The notes beneath the pieces are model-generated. The model ran no database searches, was not told the DNA's origin, and worked only from the letters and a program-made list of their open reading frames with translations. The position numbers and the translations under genes were made by a program. A stretch of 64,000 nt of DNA, from positions 1-64,000 of the forward strand of contig JAIRKO010000039.1 in assembly GCA_031260045.1 (NCBI GenBank), read 5' to 3'. The first letter of the stretch is position 1, and every line of letters starts with the position of its first letter. Origin of the DNA: Dysgonamonadaceae bacterium. GTDB taxonomy: Bacteria > Bacteroidota > Bacteroidia > Bacteroidales > Azobacteroidaceae. Of the stretch, positions 40,736-50,032 are shown in pieces.

Positions 40736-41950
40736 TTAGAATTTATATTGTAATCTCAAAGTAAAAACATTGTCCTTCCTGTCCTCAGCATAGCCTGAAA
40801 CATGGGTCGACGTTTCGTTAGCGATAACTTCATAGAAAGCCTGCAAGCGGGTAGCGTTGCTGATTTTCCACAACAATCCGAAACCGAATGTGCTGGAAGT
40901 CAAATCGGCTTTGGAAGTTTTGCTTCCGGCGCTTACGCTGCTTCCGATTTCATCGCCGGATACTTTCGTGTTCGGGTCGTAGAAATCGTATTTCAGGACG
41001 GCAGAGAACGGCAAGGCGCCCAAGTCCTGTATAAAGATGGCATACGCCCCGCTGAAATTGCGGATGTAAGTATCGCCTGTCGGCAAAGCGGATGCGTTCG
41101 GACTTTTGCTGCTGCTGGAAAGTCCGGGTTGTTGCCCCGTCAAATATTCCGCCCTCAGTTGCGTGAATCCCAGCGCGCTTGCGATTGTCAATTGTGCGTC
41201 GAAGCCTACGTATTCCCGTTTGGCAAACTTGCCTTTGTTGGTCTTGGCGGAATCTATTGCGAAAGCCGCCCCGTCCATAGAGTAAACATTTTGCGTTCCC
41301 TGAAATACGCCGCCATTGTAATAGGATACGCCCAATCCGTAGGAAAAAGCGTTGCCGACGGTTTTTGCCAGCGAAAGATGTCCGATAAAGTCTTTGCGGC
41401 TGTCCGTTTCCTGTTTGATACCGTTACCGGCAAATAGTCCGGCTTCCAGTTTCAGAACATTCCAAGCGGAACCCTTTGCCGGTTGCAGGATGAGCATGGC
41501 ACCCAAATCCCGCTCGTCGGGGAAAAGCGTTTGGAAAAGCGTGGAACGTTCCGGCGATTCGCGGCGGGAAGAAGAATAACTGATTTCGTTCCCGAAAGGA
41601 CGGTCGAAAATACCGGCGCGTAGTTGAAGCGTGTTCACCCAAGGGTCTTTCACGTTCAGGTAAGCGTCTTTGAAGCCCACCCCTTTTTCGGTCACATCCA
41701 GTTGGAAAATGCCGGAAGCAAGTCCGCTGCCGTCGGTAGCGGTCAATTTGAAACGTCCTCGCCGGATACCGATGCGATGGAAAGATTCTTCGGAGTTTTC
41801 GTTACCTGTACCTACTTTCAGCGAGGCGTCTTTTTCGCCGTACTGATATTGGGATTGAATGTATCCCGAAAACTTTACGGATTGTGCAAACGCCGAACCG
41901 GCAGAAAGCAGAATAAATAATAAGATTGTTGATGTTTTGTTCATATTCAT
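40736..41950 (-). CDS. phosphate/polyphosphate-selective porin (OprO/OprP-like)
   Basis: Signal peptide; FSGYIQSQYQYGEKD...FHRIGIRRGRFKLTATDGSGLASGIFQLDVTEKGVGFKDAYLNVKDPW; directly upstream of pstS. Confidence 0.88.
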   Translation of the reverse strand: MNMNKTSTILLFILLSAGSAFAQSVKFSGYIQSQYQYGEKDASLKVGTGNENSEESFHRIGIRRGRFKLTATDGSGLASGIFQLDVTEKGVGFKDAYLNVKDPWVNTLQLRAGIFDRPFGNEISYSSSRRESPERSTLFQTLFPDERDLGAMLILQPAKGSAWNVLKLEAGLFAGNGIKQETDSRKDFIGHLSLAKTVGNAFSYGLGVSYYNGGVFQGTQNVYSMDGAAFAIDSAKTNKGKFAKREYVGFDAQLTIASALGFTQLRAEYLTGQQPGLSSSSKSPNASALPTGDTYIRNFSGAYAIFIQDLGALPFSAVLKYDFYDPNTKVSGDEIGSSVSAGSKTSKADLTSSTFGFGLLWKISNATRLQAFYEVIANETSTHVSGYAEDRKDNVFTLRLQYKF

Positions 41951-42126
41951 AATTATTTTAATGATTACGGGGGCAAAGGTAGGGGGCGGGTTTCACAATT
42001 ATTTTAAGAAAATATGACAAAAATATGACAAATGCAGCAGGCGGAAAAAGTTTACGTAAAATTCGGTTTATATAATAAAAAGTCGTTATCTTCGCACACG
42101 TTGTAAAATATCAAAAACAATAATAA

Positions 42127-42361
42127 ATGATACGAACTTCCGTTACACCGAAACAGGCAGTGATTAATGTTCCCATACCCAGTCATTATATCAGGGAAAG
42201 AAATCGAAATCATACTTTATCCAATGGACGAAATCGAAAGTATGAGAAAAATAAACCGCGCTGATATATCCCGCTTTAAAGGTATTCTAACAGCCGAAGA
42301 AGCCGATACATATCATCAATACTTGAAAACCGTCCGACAAGAATGGAACAGGGATATTTAA
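42127..42361 (+). pseudogene. frameshifted antitoxin of a VapBC-type module
   Basis: Frame 1 TPKQAVINVPIPSHYI continues as GKEIEIILYPMDEIESMRKINRADISRFKGILTAEEADTYHQYLKTVRQEWNRDI in another frame; joined by a single extra nucleotide. Confidence 0.75.
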
Positions 42362-42478
42362 TTGATAGCAATTATTGCGGCTACGGCAATAGAACATCAA
42401 TTAACCTTGATTACCCGTAATATAGATGACTTCAAATTTATTTCGGGCTTAAACGTATTAAATCCCTACGCGGATTAA
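42343..42478 (+). pseudogene. VapC PIN-domain toxin remnant with internal deletion
   Basis: N-terminal MEQGYLIDSN joins (different frame) IIAATAIEHQLTLITRNIDDFKFISGLNVLNPYAD, a PIN C-terminus. Confidence 0.85.
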
Positions 42479-42482
42479 TATA

Positions 42483-42539
42483 TACGCGAAGGCGCGAAGA
42501 ACACTTAAAAAATCCTTCGCGCCATTGCGCCTTCGCGTA
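42483..42539. repeat. 13-bp-arm inverted repeat with nested alternative pairing
   Basis: TACGCGAAGGCGC / GCGCCTTCGCGTA; nested GGCGCGAAG / CTTCGCGCC. Confidence 0.85.
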
Positions 42540-42549
42540 CCTTATTATA

Positions 42550-44568
42550 TCAATACACCAACCGCCCCCCGCCGCTTATCCAAATCCCCGGCTGCGGAAT
42601 ATTCCCCAAATCAAAATAATAAGTATCAAACAGGTTGTTGATATTCAGGAAGAGGTTCAGGCGGTTCATTTTCCAATTCAATTTGACGTCCGCGATGGAA
42701 AAAGGTTTGTAAGGCGTTTCGACGCCGGGAGTTTGAGGATTTTCGTATTTCGTGTAACTTCCCGCTCTATCCTGCCAACGGAATTGCCAGTCGGCGCTCA
42801 GATTTTTACCGATGGGGTGGGAGAGTCCGACGGTAAATTTATGTTTCAGGTAATCCATCACGTAATTGGAAATCAGCCCGCTCGCATCTTTTGTCTGGCG
42901 CATAAACATGTAACCGAGACGAAGGCGCGCGCCGCGCATTTTCGGAAAAACCTTTGCAATATCCAGCGTGAGGTTGGTTTCAACGCCGTATTTATCCAAA
43001 TCGGTCAGGTTGCGCGATTCCCACAACGAATCGGGATGCTGTTTCACCCAGTCGATTAGGTTCGCCCCTTGCATCGCAAACCCGTTTGCCGAAAGACATA
43101 CGACGGGATGAATATATTTAAATCCCAATTCGACGGAAACGGATTTTTCGGGGCGAACATCGGAATTGCCTTTGTGCGTCCGCCCTTTGTAGTATAAATC
43201 GGTGAAAGTGGGCGTTCGCGTCGCGTTGTTCCACGAAACGAATATCTGCCAATGTGGCAGGAAACGGTATGCCGCATTGATGCTGGGATAGAAACCCGCG
43301 TCGTCGGTAAAAGCCGTATTGTAGTTTGCCAATAAAGCGAGATTGAGCGTGAATCGTTCAAGCGCCAAACTGTGTTCGATAAAAGCGGAAAAATTGGTGC
43401 GATTGTCAGCCAGCAGGTAGGGTTTGCGATTGTGTAGGGAATCCTTCCCCAAGTTGCTACTGATAATTCCCTCGTTGCGGATTTCGCCGCCGAAGCAGGT
43501 AATCCCGGCTTTCCACCGGTATTGCAGGTTCAGGTTTAGACCGAAAACATCCGTGCGGTGGAAGTTTTCGCCGGTCGGTTGGTTTCGGATTAGCTGATAA
43601 TGGTCGAAATGCCGACTCCAGTAGAGTTGCGGCGCGACTTTCAGTTTTGTTCCCGTTGCGGCTTTGAGGGCGGCAAACAGAGAGCGGGTTTCGTCGTATT
43701 GATCGGGATAAGCGGCGGAATAAAACGTATTCGCACCGTATTGCTTGTCGTCCAATCCACACTGGACGTCGACGGTAGCATGGTCGTTTACGGAAAAATT
43801 ACTCTGCCATAAAGCGTGGATTATTTGATAATCGCTATTGCGCGTATAGCCGTCGTCGGCGGCGTATCCGGCAGAAAGGCTGTGTGCGGCGTCGCCTGTT
43901 TTGACGGCTTCGCGTGCATTGACCTCAAACAGGTTGTGCATGCCGCTTTTGGCTTCCAGCGCAAGCCCCGTGTCGGAAATTTTTTTGGTTACGATGTTAA
44001 CGCCACCCGAAAACGCGCCCGCGCCGAAGAGGAGGGATGCGGGACCTTGAATGATTTCGATGCGTTCGATGTCGGAAAGATTGAGGGGAAGGTCGAGGTT
44101 GTAATGCCCGGTTTGCGGATTGGTGAGATTAACGCCATTGAGGAGGATAGCCGTTTGTTCAAAAACGCCGCCGCGCACGGCAACGCCCGATAATACGCCG
44201 TTTGCGCCCCGTTGCCTGACGTCCATGCCGACGATGGATTTCAAGAGGTCGGCAACGCTTTCGGCGGGCTGTCGCGCGATTTCGTCGCGCGTAATAATCG
44301 TTACCGGTTTGGCGGTTTGGCTCATCGTCAGTTCCGCTTTGGAACCCGTTACGATTAGTTCCTCCAGTTCCTGTTCGGGAATTGAGTCAGGGGCGAGAGC
44401 CGTCCGGTTTTGCGCGGTTGTTTCGGTTGCGGCGGCAAACGTTAGCATACAACCGGCGATAACTCCGGTGTTAATCACTTTGTGCAGGCTGTTGAATACT
44501 GCGTAGCTTTTGCGGGCGAATCTCCGAAAACGGAATGCCTGCTTTTGGGTTAGGATTTTTTGTTTCAT
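42550..44568 (-). CDS. TonB-dependent outer membrane receptor (BtuB/siderophore-like)
   Basis: Plug ARKPVTIITRDEI-type region, GVAVRGGVFEQTAILLNGVNLTNPQTGHYNLDLPLNLSDIERIEIIQGPASLLFGAGAFSGGVNIVTK. Confidence 0.93.
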   Translation of the reverse strand: MKQKILTQKQAFRFRRFARKSYAVFNSLHKVINTGVIAGCMLTFAAATETTAQNRTALAPDSIPEQELEELIVTGSKAELTMSQTAKPVTIITRDEIARQPAESVADLLKSIVGMDVRQRGANGVLSGVAVRGGVFEQTAILLNGVNLTNPQTGHYNLDLPLNLSDIERIEIIQGPASLLFGAGAFSGGVNIVTKKISDTGLALEAKSGMHNLFEVNAREAVKTGDAAHSLSAGYAADDGYTRNSDYQIIHALWQSNFSVNDHATVDVQCGLDDKQYGANTFYSAAYPDQYDETRSLFAALKAATGTKLKVAPQLYWSRHFDHYQLIRNQPTGENFHRTDVFGLNLNLQYRWKAGITCFGGEIRNEGIISSNLGKDSLHNRKPYLLADNRTNFSAFIEHSLALERFTLNLALLANYNTAFTDDAGFYPSINAAYRFLPHWQIFVSWNNATRTPTFTDLYYKGRTHKGNSDVRPEKSVSVELGFKYIHPVVCLSANGFAMQGANLIDWVKQHPDSLWESRNLTDLDKYGVETNLTLDIAKVFPKMRGARLRLGYMFMRQTKDASGLISNYVMDYLKHKFTVGLSHPIGKNLSADWQFRWQDRAGSYTKYENPQTPGVETPYKPFSIADVKLNWKMNRLNLFLNINNLFDTYYFDLGNIPQPGIWISGGGRLVY

Positions 44569-44646
44569 AAATATATAATTGTTAATGATTAGTGATTAAT
44601 GTCGCACAATCCCCGCAACTCGTTTTTGCAAGGGTTTATATTTTTT

Positions 44647-44822
44647 CCTGAAAGTCTGTCGCACCCCTACCGTAGGGTTTATACCTTTCCTGAAAGTCTG
44701 CCGCACCCCTACCGCAGGGTTTATACCTTTCCTGAAAGCCTGTCGCATCCCTACCGCAGGGTCTATACCTTTCCTGAAAGCCTGTTGCACCCCTACCGCA
44801 GAGTTTATACCTTTCCTGAAAG
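44647..44822. repeat. four tandem 42-bp repeats plus partial fifth
   Basis: CCTGAAAGTCTGTCGCACCCCTACCGTAGGGTTTATACCTTT repeated at 44647, 44689, 44731, 44773. Confidence 0.95.
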
Positions 44823-44891
44823 AGTTAAGAACTAAGAATTAAGAGTTAATTTCAGTTCTTAGTTCATTCCAAAAATACCCCAAACAGGGTA

Positions 44892-44922
44892 TTGCACAGG
44901 TTTTTTAACACGCGTACTTTTG
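44892..44922 (+). promoter_or_regulatory. Bacteroidetes-type promoter for the SusC locus
   Basis: TTG at 44892, 20-nt spacer, TACTTTTG (TAnnTTTG) at 44915-44922. Confidence 0.6.
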
Positions 44923-44979
44923 TGCCTGATATTATTTCAGTGAAACAAAAAAGAAGGCGCCCCCTAATAACGATAGCTT

Positions 44980-45060
44980 ATGAGACAACAGAACTTGGGG
45001 ACGCCTACACTTCAAAACTATTTAAAGCATGACAAAGGTAAATCTTTTTTTTCGATTTAG
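44980..45060 (+). CDS. candidate 26-codon upstream ORF overlapping the SusC start
   Basis: MRQQNLGTPTLQNYLKHDKGKSFFSI*; GGGG-A-CGCC within it pairs with upstream GGCG-C-CCCC. Confidence 0.35.
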   Translation: MRQQNLGTPTLQNYLKHDKGKSFFSI

Positions 45061-48000
45061 CACACTTTTTTGTGTTGCTTTATTATCCGCAACTTTAAAA
45101 ATGTCGGCGCAGAATGTCGAAATTAGCGGATATGTGTTGGACGAGGCTACCAACAAGCCGGTTATCGGCGCAAATGTTTTCCTCACCAACGAAAAAACGG
45201 GCGCTACCGTCGATCCTGACGGGAAATTCACGGTTAGCGCCGCTTCTCTGCCCGCCGCCGTTTCGGTGAGTTACATCGGTTACAAAACGCGGCTCCTTGA
45301 TGTGTATGACGCTTCCGAACCGGTCGCCGTTTTCCTACAGGAAGACGTTAATTTCCTGAGCGGCGTGGTGGTGATCGGCTACGGTTCGCAGAAACGAAAA
45401 GAACTCACGGGCGCCGTTTCGACCATTTCCGAACGGACGCTTGCGCAGGTTACGACTTCTTTCGACCAGTCGCTGGGCGGCTCGGTTGCCGGATTGAACG
45501 TTACGCAAACTTCCGGACAGCCCGGCGCTACCGCAAGCGTCCGCATACGCGGCGGAAACTCCATTACCGGCGGGAACGAACCCCTCTATGTGATTGACGG
45601 ACTCATTATTTATAATGATAACAGCGCGACGCGAACCGGCATTGCCGCCATCAACGGCGGGCTGAATCCGCTTGCCGGCATCAACAGCGCCGACATCGAA
45701 TCAATTGAAGTGCTGAAAGACGTTTCGGCGACCGCTATTTACGGCTCGCGCGGGGCGAACGGCGTGATTGTCGTTACCACCAAAAAAGGCAAACGCGGCG
45801 CGACGCGCATCGAATACCGGCACGAGCGGGGCTGGCAGCGGATAAGCAAAGACGTTGACCTGCTCGGCGCCGCCGAATGGATTTCGCTTTACAACGACAT
45901 CCAGATAGGCAAAGACCCCTACAAAGGCGGCGCGAACGAATACGACTGGAAAGGCGCAGCCCTGCGCACGGCTGGGACGCAGAGCCAACAAATTTCCATC
46001 AGCGGGGGCGACGAGAAAACGCGCTTTTTCATATCGGGAAATTATACCGCGCAGGACGGTATTGTCCGCAATACCGGTTTCGACCGCTATGTCGGGCGCG
46101 TCAACATCGAACGGGATTTGTATAAAAAACTGAACGTGGCGGTCAATTTTTCCGTCGGCAACTCGAAGCAAAACACCCTTACGAACCTGAATAACAAGTA
46201 TTCCAACGGTAGCATTTCCGACCCGTTTAATTACGCCCTGCGTATGCCGCCCGTTGTGCCAATTTACGGCGAAGACGGCTCTTACAACTATGCCAATCCC
46301 CATTCGGAAGGCGATTTCCATCTGGGAAGCACTGCCGTAAACCCGATTTCGGACTTGTTGGAAACCACCTCGCAGTCGAAAAATACGAATGCAGCGGGGA
46401 ATTTCATTGCCGCCTACACGGTGATTCCCGAACTGGTTGCCAAACTGAATGTCGGTACGAATATCAGCAACACCGTCCAGAACTACTACGCCCCGTCGAC
46501 TTCGGCGGTCGGGCTGGTGGTGAACGGTTTCGGGGCGATTGGCAACAAACGCTTCAATTCGTGGCAGTCGGAGTTTACGCTCAATTACGATAAACAAATC
46601 AACAAAACCAACTATATCAATATACTTGCCGGTTATACAACTCAAAAAACATACATCGAATATGCCGTTGCTTCGGCGACCGATTATGCCAACGAATCGC
46701 TGGCGTTCCACAATTTGGCGGGTGGTTCGGGACGGCTCGCGCCCGCTTCCGGCAGCAGCGAATCGGTGTTGAACTCTTGGCTCGGGCGGGTCAATTATTC
46801 CCTGCTTGGGCGGTATAATCTTACGGCGACTTTTCGCGCCGACGGCTCTTCGCGCTTCGCGGCTGACCATCGTTGGGGATATTTCCCCTCTTTGGGATTT
46901 TCGTGGAACATCAACGACGAAGACTTTTTCAACAAGGAAAGCCTTGTCGGTACGCTTAAATTGCGGGCAAGTGCAGGGACGGTCGGCAATCAGGAAATCG
47001 GCGATTATAAATACGACGCTACTTATGCTGCGCGAAATTATTCCTTCGGCGGGAATTTGGTTTCGGCTTACCTGCGCAACAACCGCGAAAACCCCGACCT
47101 AAAATGGGAAACAACTACCGGATACAATGCCGGCGTTGACCTTGGGCTGTGGAAAGACCGATTGGCGCTGACGGCGGATGTGTATTATAAAAAGACTTCC
47201 GACCTGCTCGTGGACATTCCGGTGGAAATTACAAGCGGTTTCTCTTCGGCGTTGAAAAACGTGGGAAGCGTTACCAACAAAGGAATCGAACTCGGTTTGA
47301 ATGCCGATATTATCGACCGGAAAAACCTGTACTGGACGGCGACGCTCAATTTTGCACGCAACATTAACCGCATTACAAGTTTGGGCGAACAGGGTTATTT
47401 CTTCCCCGTGTTTGACGTGGATGTAAACGGGCTGCGCACGCTTGAAGGCGTTGACCCGCTCATCGTGAAGGAAGGCGAACCGCTCGGCTCGTTCTACGGA
47501 TACGTTTTCGACGGGGTGATTCAAACGGGCGACGACCTCTCGAAAATAGCGACCCCATCATGGTTTAGCGACCCCATACAGGCGGGCGATCCGAAGTTTG
47601 TCAACCAAAACGGCGACAACACCATCAACAACGAAGACAAGGTGGTGTTGGGCAACGCACAGCCGAAATTCACTTATGGCTTTTCGACTTCGCTGACTTT
47701 TGCCAATGTCGACCTGTCCGTTATCTTTCAGGGAAGTTACGGGAATAAACTTTACAATGCGTTCCAACATGCGCTTGAGGCGACGTCGATTTACTACAAT
47801 GCCGCCGGAAACCTCCGCAACCGTTGGACGCCGACCAATCCGTCAACCACCGTGCCGCGGGCTATTGCCACGCCCAACCTGAATTTGGACAGCCGCTATA
47901 TTGAGGATGCGTCCTACCTGCGCCTGAAAAATATCACGCTGGGGTATACGCTGCCGGTGAAGATTGCCCGCGAGCCGTCCTTTAAAATACGCTTGTTTGC

Positions 48001-48160
48001 GTCGGCGCAAAACCTCCTCACCATCACGGATTATCGCGGCTACGACCCCGAAGCTTCCTATTATGGGGGCGACGAAACCAACGGGCTGTATCAGGGGATT
48101 GATTTGGGGGCTTATCCTTCGGCGAGAATCTTTAATTTTGGCGTAACCGTTTCGTATTGA
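45029..48160 (+). CDS. SusC/RagA family TonB-linked outer membrane protein
   Basis: CarboxypepD-like N-terminal domain, GVVVIGYGSQKRKELTGAVSTI, PLYVIDGLI, SIEVLKDVSATAIYGSRGANGVIVVTTKKG. Confidence 0.98.
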   Translation: MTKVNLFFRFSTLFCVALLSATLKMSAQNVEISGYVLDEATNKPVIGANVFLTNEKTGATVDPDGKFTVSAASLPAAVSVSYIGYKTRLLDVYDASEPVAVFLQEDVNFLSGVVVIGYGSQKRKELTGAVSTISERTLAQVTTSFDQSLGGSVAGLNVTQTSGQPGATASVRIRGGNSITGGNEPLYVIDGLIIYNDNSATRTGIAAINGGLNPLAGINSADIESIEVLKDVSATAIYGSRGANGVIVVTTKKGKRGATRIEYRHERGWQRISKDVDLLGAAEWISLYNDIQIGKDPYKGGANEYDWKGAALRTAGTQSQQISISGGDEKTRFFISGNYTAQDGIVRNTGFDRYVGRVNIERDLYKKLNVAVNFSVGNSKQNTLTNLNNKYSNGSISDPFNYALRMPPVVPIYGEDGSYNYANPHSEGDFHLGSTAVNPISDLLETTSQSKNTNAAGNFIAAYTVIPELVAKLNVGTNISNTVQNYYAPSTSAVGLVVNGFGAIGNKRFNSWQSEFTLNYDKQINKTNYINILAGYTTQKTYIEYAVASATDYANESLAFHNLAGGSGRLAPASGSSESVLNSWLGRVNYSLLGRYNLTATFRADGSSRFAADHRWGYFPSLGFSWNINDEDFFNKESLVGTLKLRASAGTVGNQEIGDYKYDATYAARNYSFGGNLVSAYLRNNRENPDLKWETTTGYNAGVDLGLWKDRLALTADVYYKKTSDLLVDIPVEITSGFSSALKNVGSVTNKGIELGLNADIIDRKNLYWTATLNFARNINRITSLGEQGYFFPVFDVDVNGLRTLEGVDPLIVKEGEPLGSFYGYVFDGVIQTGDDLSKIATPSWFSDPIQAGDPKFVNQNGDNTINNEDKVVLGNAQPKFTYGFSTSLTFANVDLSVIFQGSYGNKLYNAFQHALEATSIYYNAAGNLRNRWTPTNPSTTVPRAIATPNLNLDSRYIEDASYLRLKNITLGYTLPVKIAREPSFKIRLFASAQNLLTITDYRGYDPEASYYGGDETNGLYQGIDLGAYPSARIFNFGVTVSY

Positions 48161-48195
48161 TGAGGAATTATCATTAAAATTAATAATTATAAAAA

Positions 48196-49821
48196 ATGAA
48201 AAAGATACAATATATATTAATAGTACTGCTCGCCGGATGCGTTTCTTGCAACGATTTGGAGTTAATACCGGAGAGCGCGCTCACGGGAAGCAATTTCCCA
48301 CTAACGGAAAACGATGCTATCGCCGCCATCAACGGCGTGTATGTTCCCAATTCCGATTTCAGCAGTTCGTCGTCCTATTTTGCCGAACTGCCCGCCGACG
48401 CTACGCAGTGCGGCGAAAACGTAACCGCCGGTTCCAACGCGGCTATCGGCGCATTTCAGCACGACCCGCAAAGCGGCGGCATAGCAACCGTATGGTCAAC
48501 GCTCTTCACGGGCGTAACAGCCGCCGGATCGGCTATCGACCGGATTTCCGCCGCCGATATTACCCCTTCGCTCAAAGCGCGGCTAATCGGCGAAGCCAAA
48601 TTCCTGCGGGCGTTGTATTATTTCTACCTCGTGCAACTTTTCGGCGAAGTGCCGATTGTTCTCCATGCCGACGAAGGTACGGGGGCTACGCGCGCGCCGA
48701 TAGACGATGTTTATGCGCAGATAGTTCGAGATTTGACGGATGCATCCGCCCCCGGCGTTTTGCCCGAATCGTATGCGGGAACCGACAAAGGTCGCGCGAC
48801 AAACGGCGCAGCCTATGCGTTGCTGGCAAAGGTGAATCTGGTGTGGGCGCAGGTGTCGCCCGAAAACAATGCCAATCAGCGGTTGACCGCTGCTGTTGAA
48901 GCAGCCAACAGTGTGCGCGGATACGAACTCGAAGAAGAGTTTATCGAAAACTGGAGTACGTCGCGGCGCAACGGCAAGGAAAATATCTTTTCGGCGCATC
49001 ATGCCGAATCGCAGCAGAGCGCAGGCGACGGCGGAAATCACCTTGCCCACTGCTCGTTTGCCACGAGTTTCAGTCAGGAAACACCTCACTTGGTTATATC
49101 AAATATATCGTTCTATGATAAATTTGACGACCGCGACCAGCGAAAAAGGGGCAGTTATGCCAAAACGCTCTACAATCCGCAGGCGGATACTACGGGCGGG
49201 AATCCGTATTTTGAGTTTCAATATCCGCGCTTCCGCAAATATATTGACACGGCAAACATCCTGACAACCAACCTCACTCGCAGTATCGACCGTACCATAC
49301 TGCGCTATGCCGATGTGTTGCTCATTAAAGCCGAAGCGTTGAACGAACTCAATCAGAGTCCGACCGCCGAAGCATACGAAGCCGTCAACAAAATACGTCG
49401 ACGCGCTTTCCGCCATCCCCTGAATGCGCCTTCGGTTGACGATGTTCCCGCAGGACTGTCGTATGAACAGTTCCGCGAAACGGTGCGTGAAGAACGTTTC
49501 AAAGAGTTTGTGTATGAACAGCAGCGTTGGTTCGACCTCGTGCGTTGGCGCATCCTTGTGAAAACGGTTAAGCCGGTCGTCAATCAGAAAATGGTTAAAA
49601 TAGTGGATGCTGACAACAAGCCGATATTGGACGCCAACGGAAAGGAACAATTCAAGTTGGAAGAAACGACCGAAAAAGCGGCTATTAGCCTCAAACATTA
49701 CCGTTTTCCGATACCGCAGTCGCAGCGCAACATCAATCCCGACGGTCTCTGGCAAAACTGGGGCTGGGACGGCGCAGAAGACGCAAAGACAGGCGCAAAA
49801 CCATACGCCGGATTTGAATAA
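48196..49821 (+). CDS. SusD/RagB family lipoprotein
   Basis: Lipobox LAGCVSC; AEFLRALYYFYLVQLFGEVP; RYADVLLIKAEALNELNQ; REERFKEFVYEQQRWFDLVRW. Confidence 0.97.
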   Translation: MKKIQYILIVLLAGCVSCNDLELIPESALTGSNFPLTENDAIAAINGVYVPNSDFSSSSSYFAELPADATQCGENVTAGSNAAIGAFQHDPQSGGIATVWSTLFTGVTAAGSAIDRISAADITPSLKARLIGEAKFLRALYYFYLVQLFGEVPIVLHADEGTGATRAPIDDVYAQIVRDLTDASAPGVLPESYAGTDKGRATNGAAYALLAKVNLVWAQVSPENNANQRLTAAVEAANSVRGYELEEEFIENWSTSRRNGKENIFSAHHAESQQSAGDGGNHLAHCSFATSFSQETPHLVISNISFYDKFDDRDQRKRGSYAKTLYNPQADTTGGNPYFEFQYPRFRKYIDTANILTTNLTRSIDRTILRYADVLLIKAEALNELNQSPTAEAYEAVNKIRRRAFRHPLNAPSVDDVPAGLSYEQFRETVREERFKEFVYEQQRWFDLVRWRILVKTVKPVVNQKMVKIVDADNKPILDANGKEQFKLEETTEKAAISLKHYRFPIPQSQRNINPDGLWQNWGWDGAEDAKTGAKPYAGFE

Positions 49822-49958
49822 TTAATATATTGAGAATTGAGAATGACCGGCGGGCAACCTCCGGGGGAAAGGGCGGGTACACGTTCTTTGACATATTGGT
49901 TTACACGCAGGAAGTTGAGGGGCATTGCAACCGGAACTCAAAAAGTTCAAATGAAATT

Positions 49959-50032
49959 CGGTTGATGTAACAAAACAGTAGTTATCTTTGCCCTGATATT
50001 TTTAGTTATTCATTTTAGAGAAACAGTAAAAA
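49959..50032 (+). promoter_or_regulatory. duplicated promoter/leader, copy A
   Basis: CGGTTGATGTAACAAAACAGTAGTTATCTTTGCCCTGATATTTTTAGTTATTCATTTTAGAGAAACAGTAAAAA, nearly identical to 50588..50662. Confidence 0.8.

Noticed and set aside
44647-44822. Possible CRISPR array
   Set aside because: Units are contiguous 42-bp tandem repeats with no unique spacers and no cas genes nearby.
44596-44835. ORFs 44596..44790 (-) and 44599..44835 (+) with 14-aa repeats
   Set aside because: Both strands are open only because the 42-bp tandem repeat is a multiple of three; no signal peptide, promoter or family match supports coding.
44941-45010. SAM-I, SAM-II or cobalamin riboswitch in front of SusC
   Set aside because: No conserved core sequence of these classes was recognised; kept only as an unclassified structured leader.
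45701-46870. 389-aa ORF antisense to SusC
   Set aside because: Lies entirely within a confident SusC gene; shadow ORF caused by codon bias.
48237-48899. 220-aa alternate-frame ORF within SusD
   Set aside because: Arg-rich low-information translation inside a confident SusD gene.
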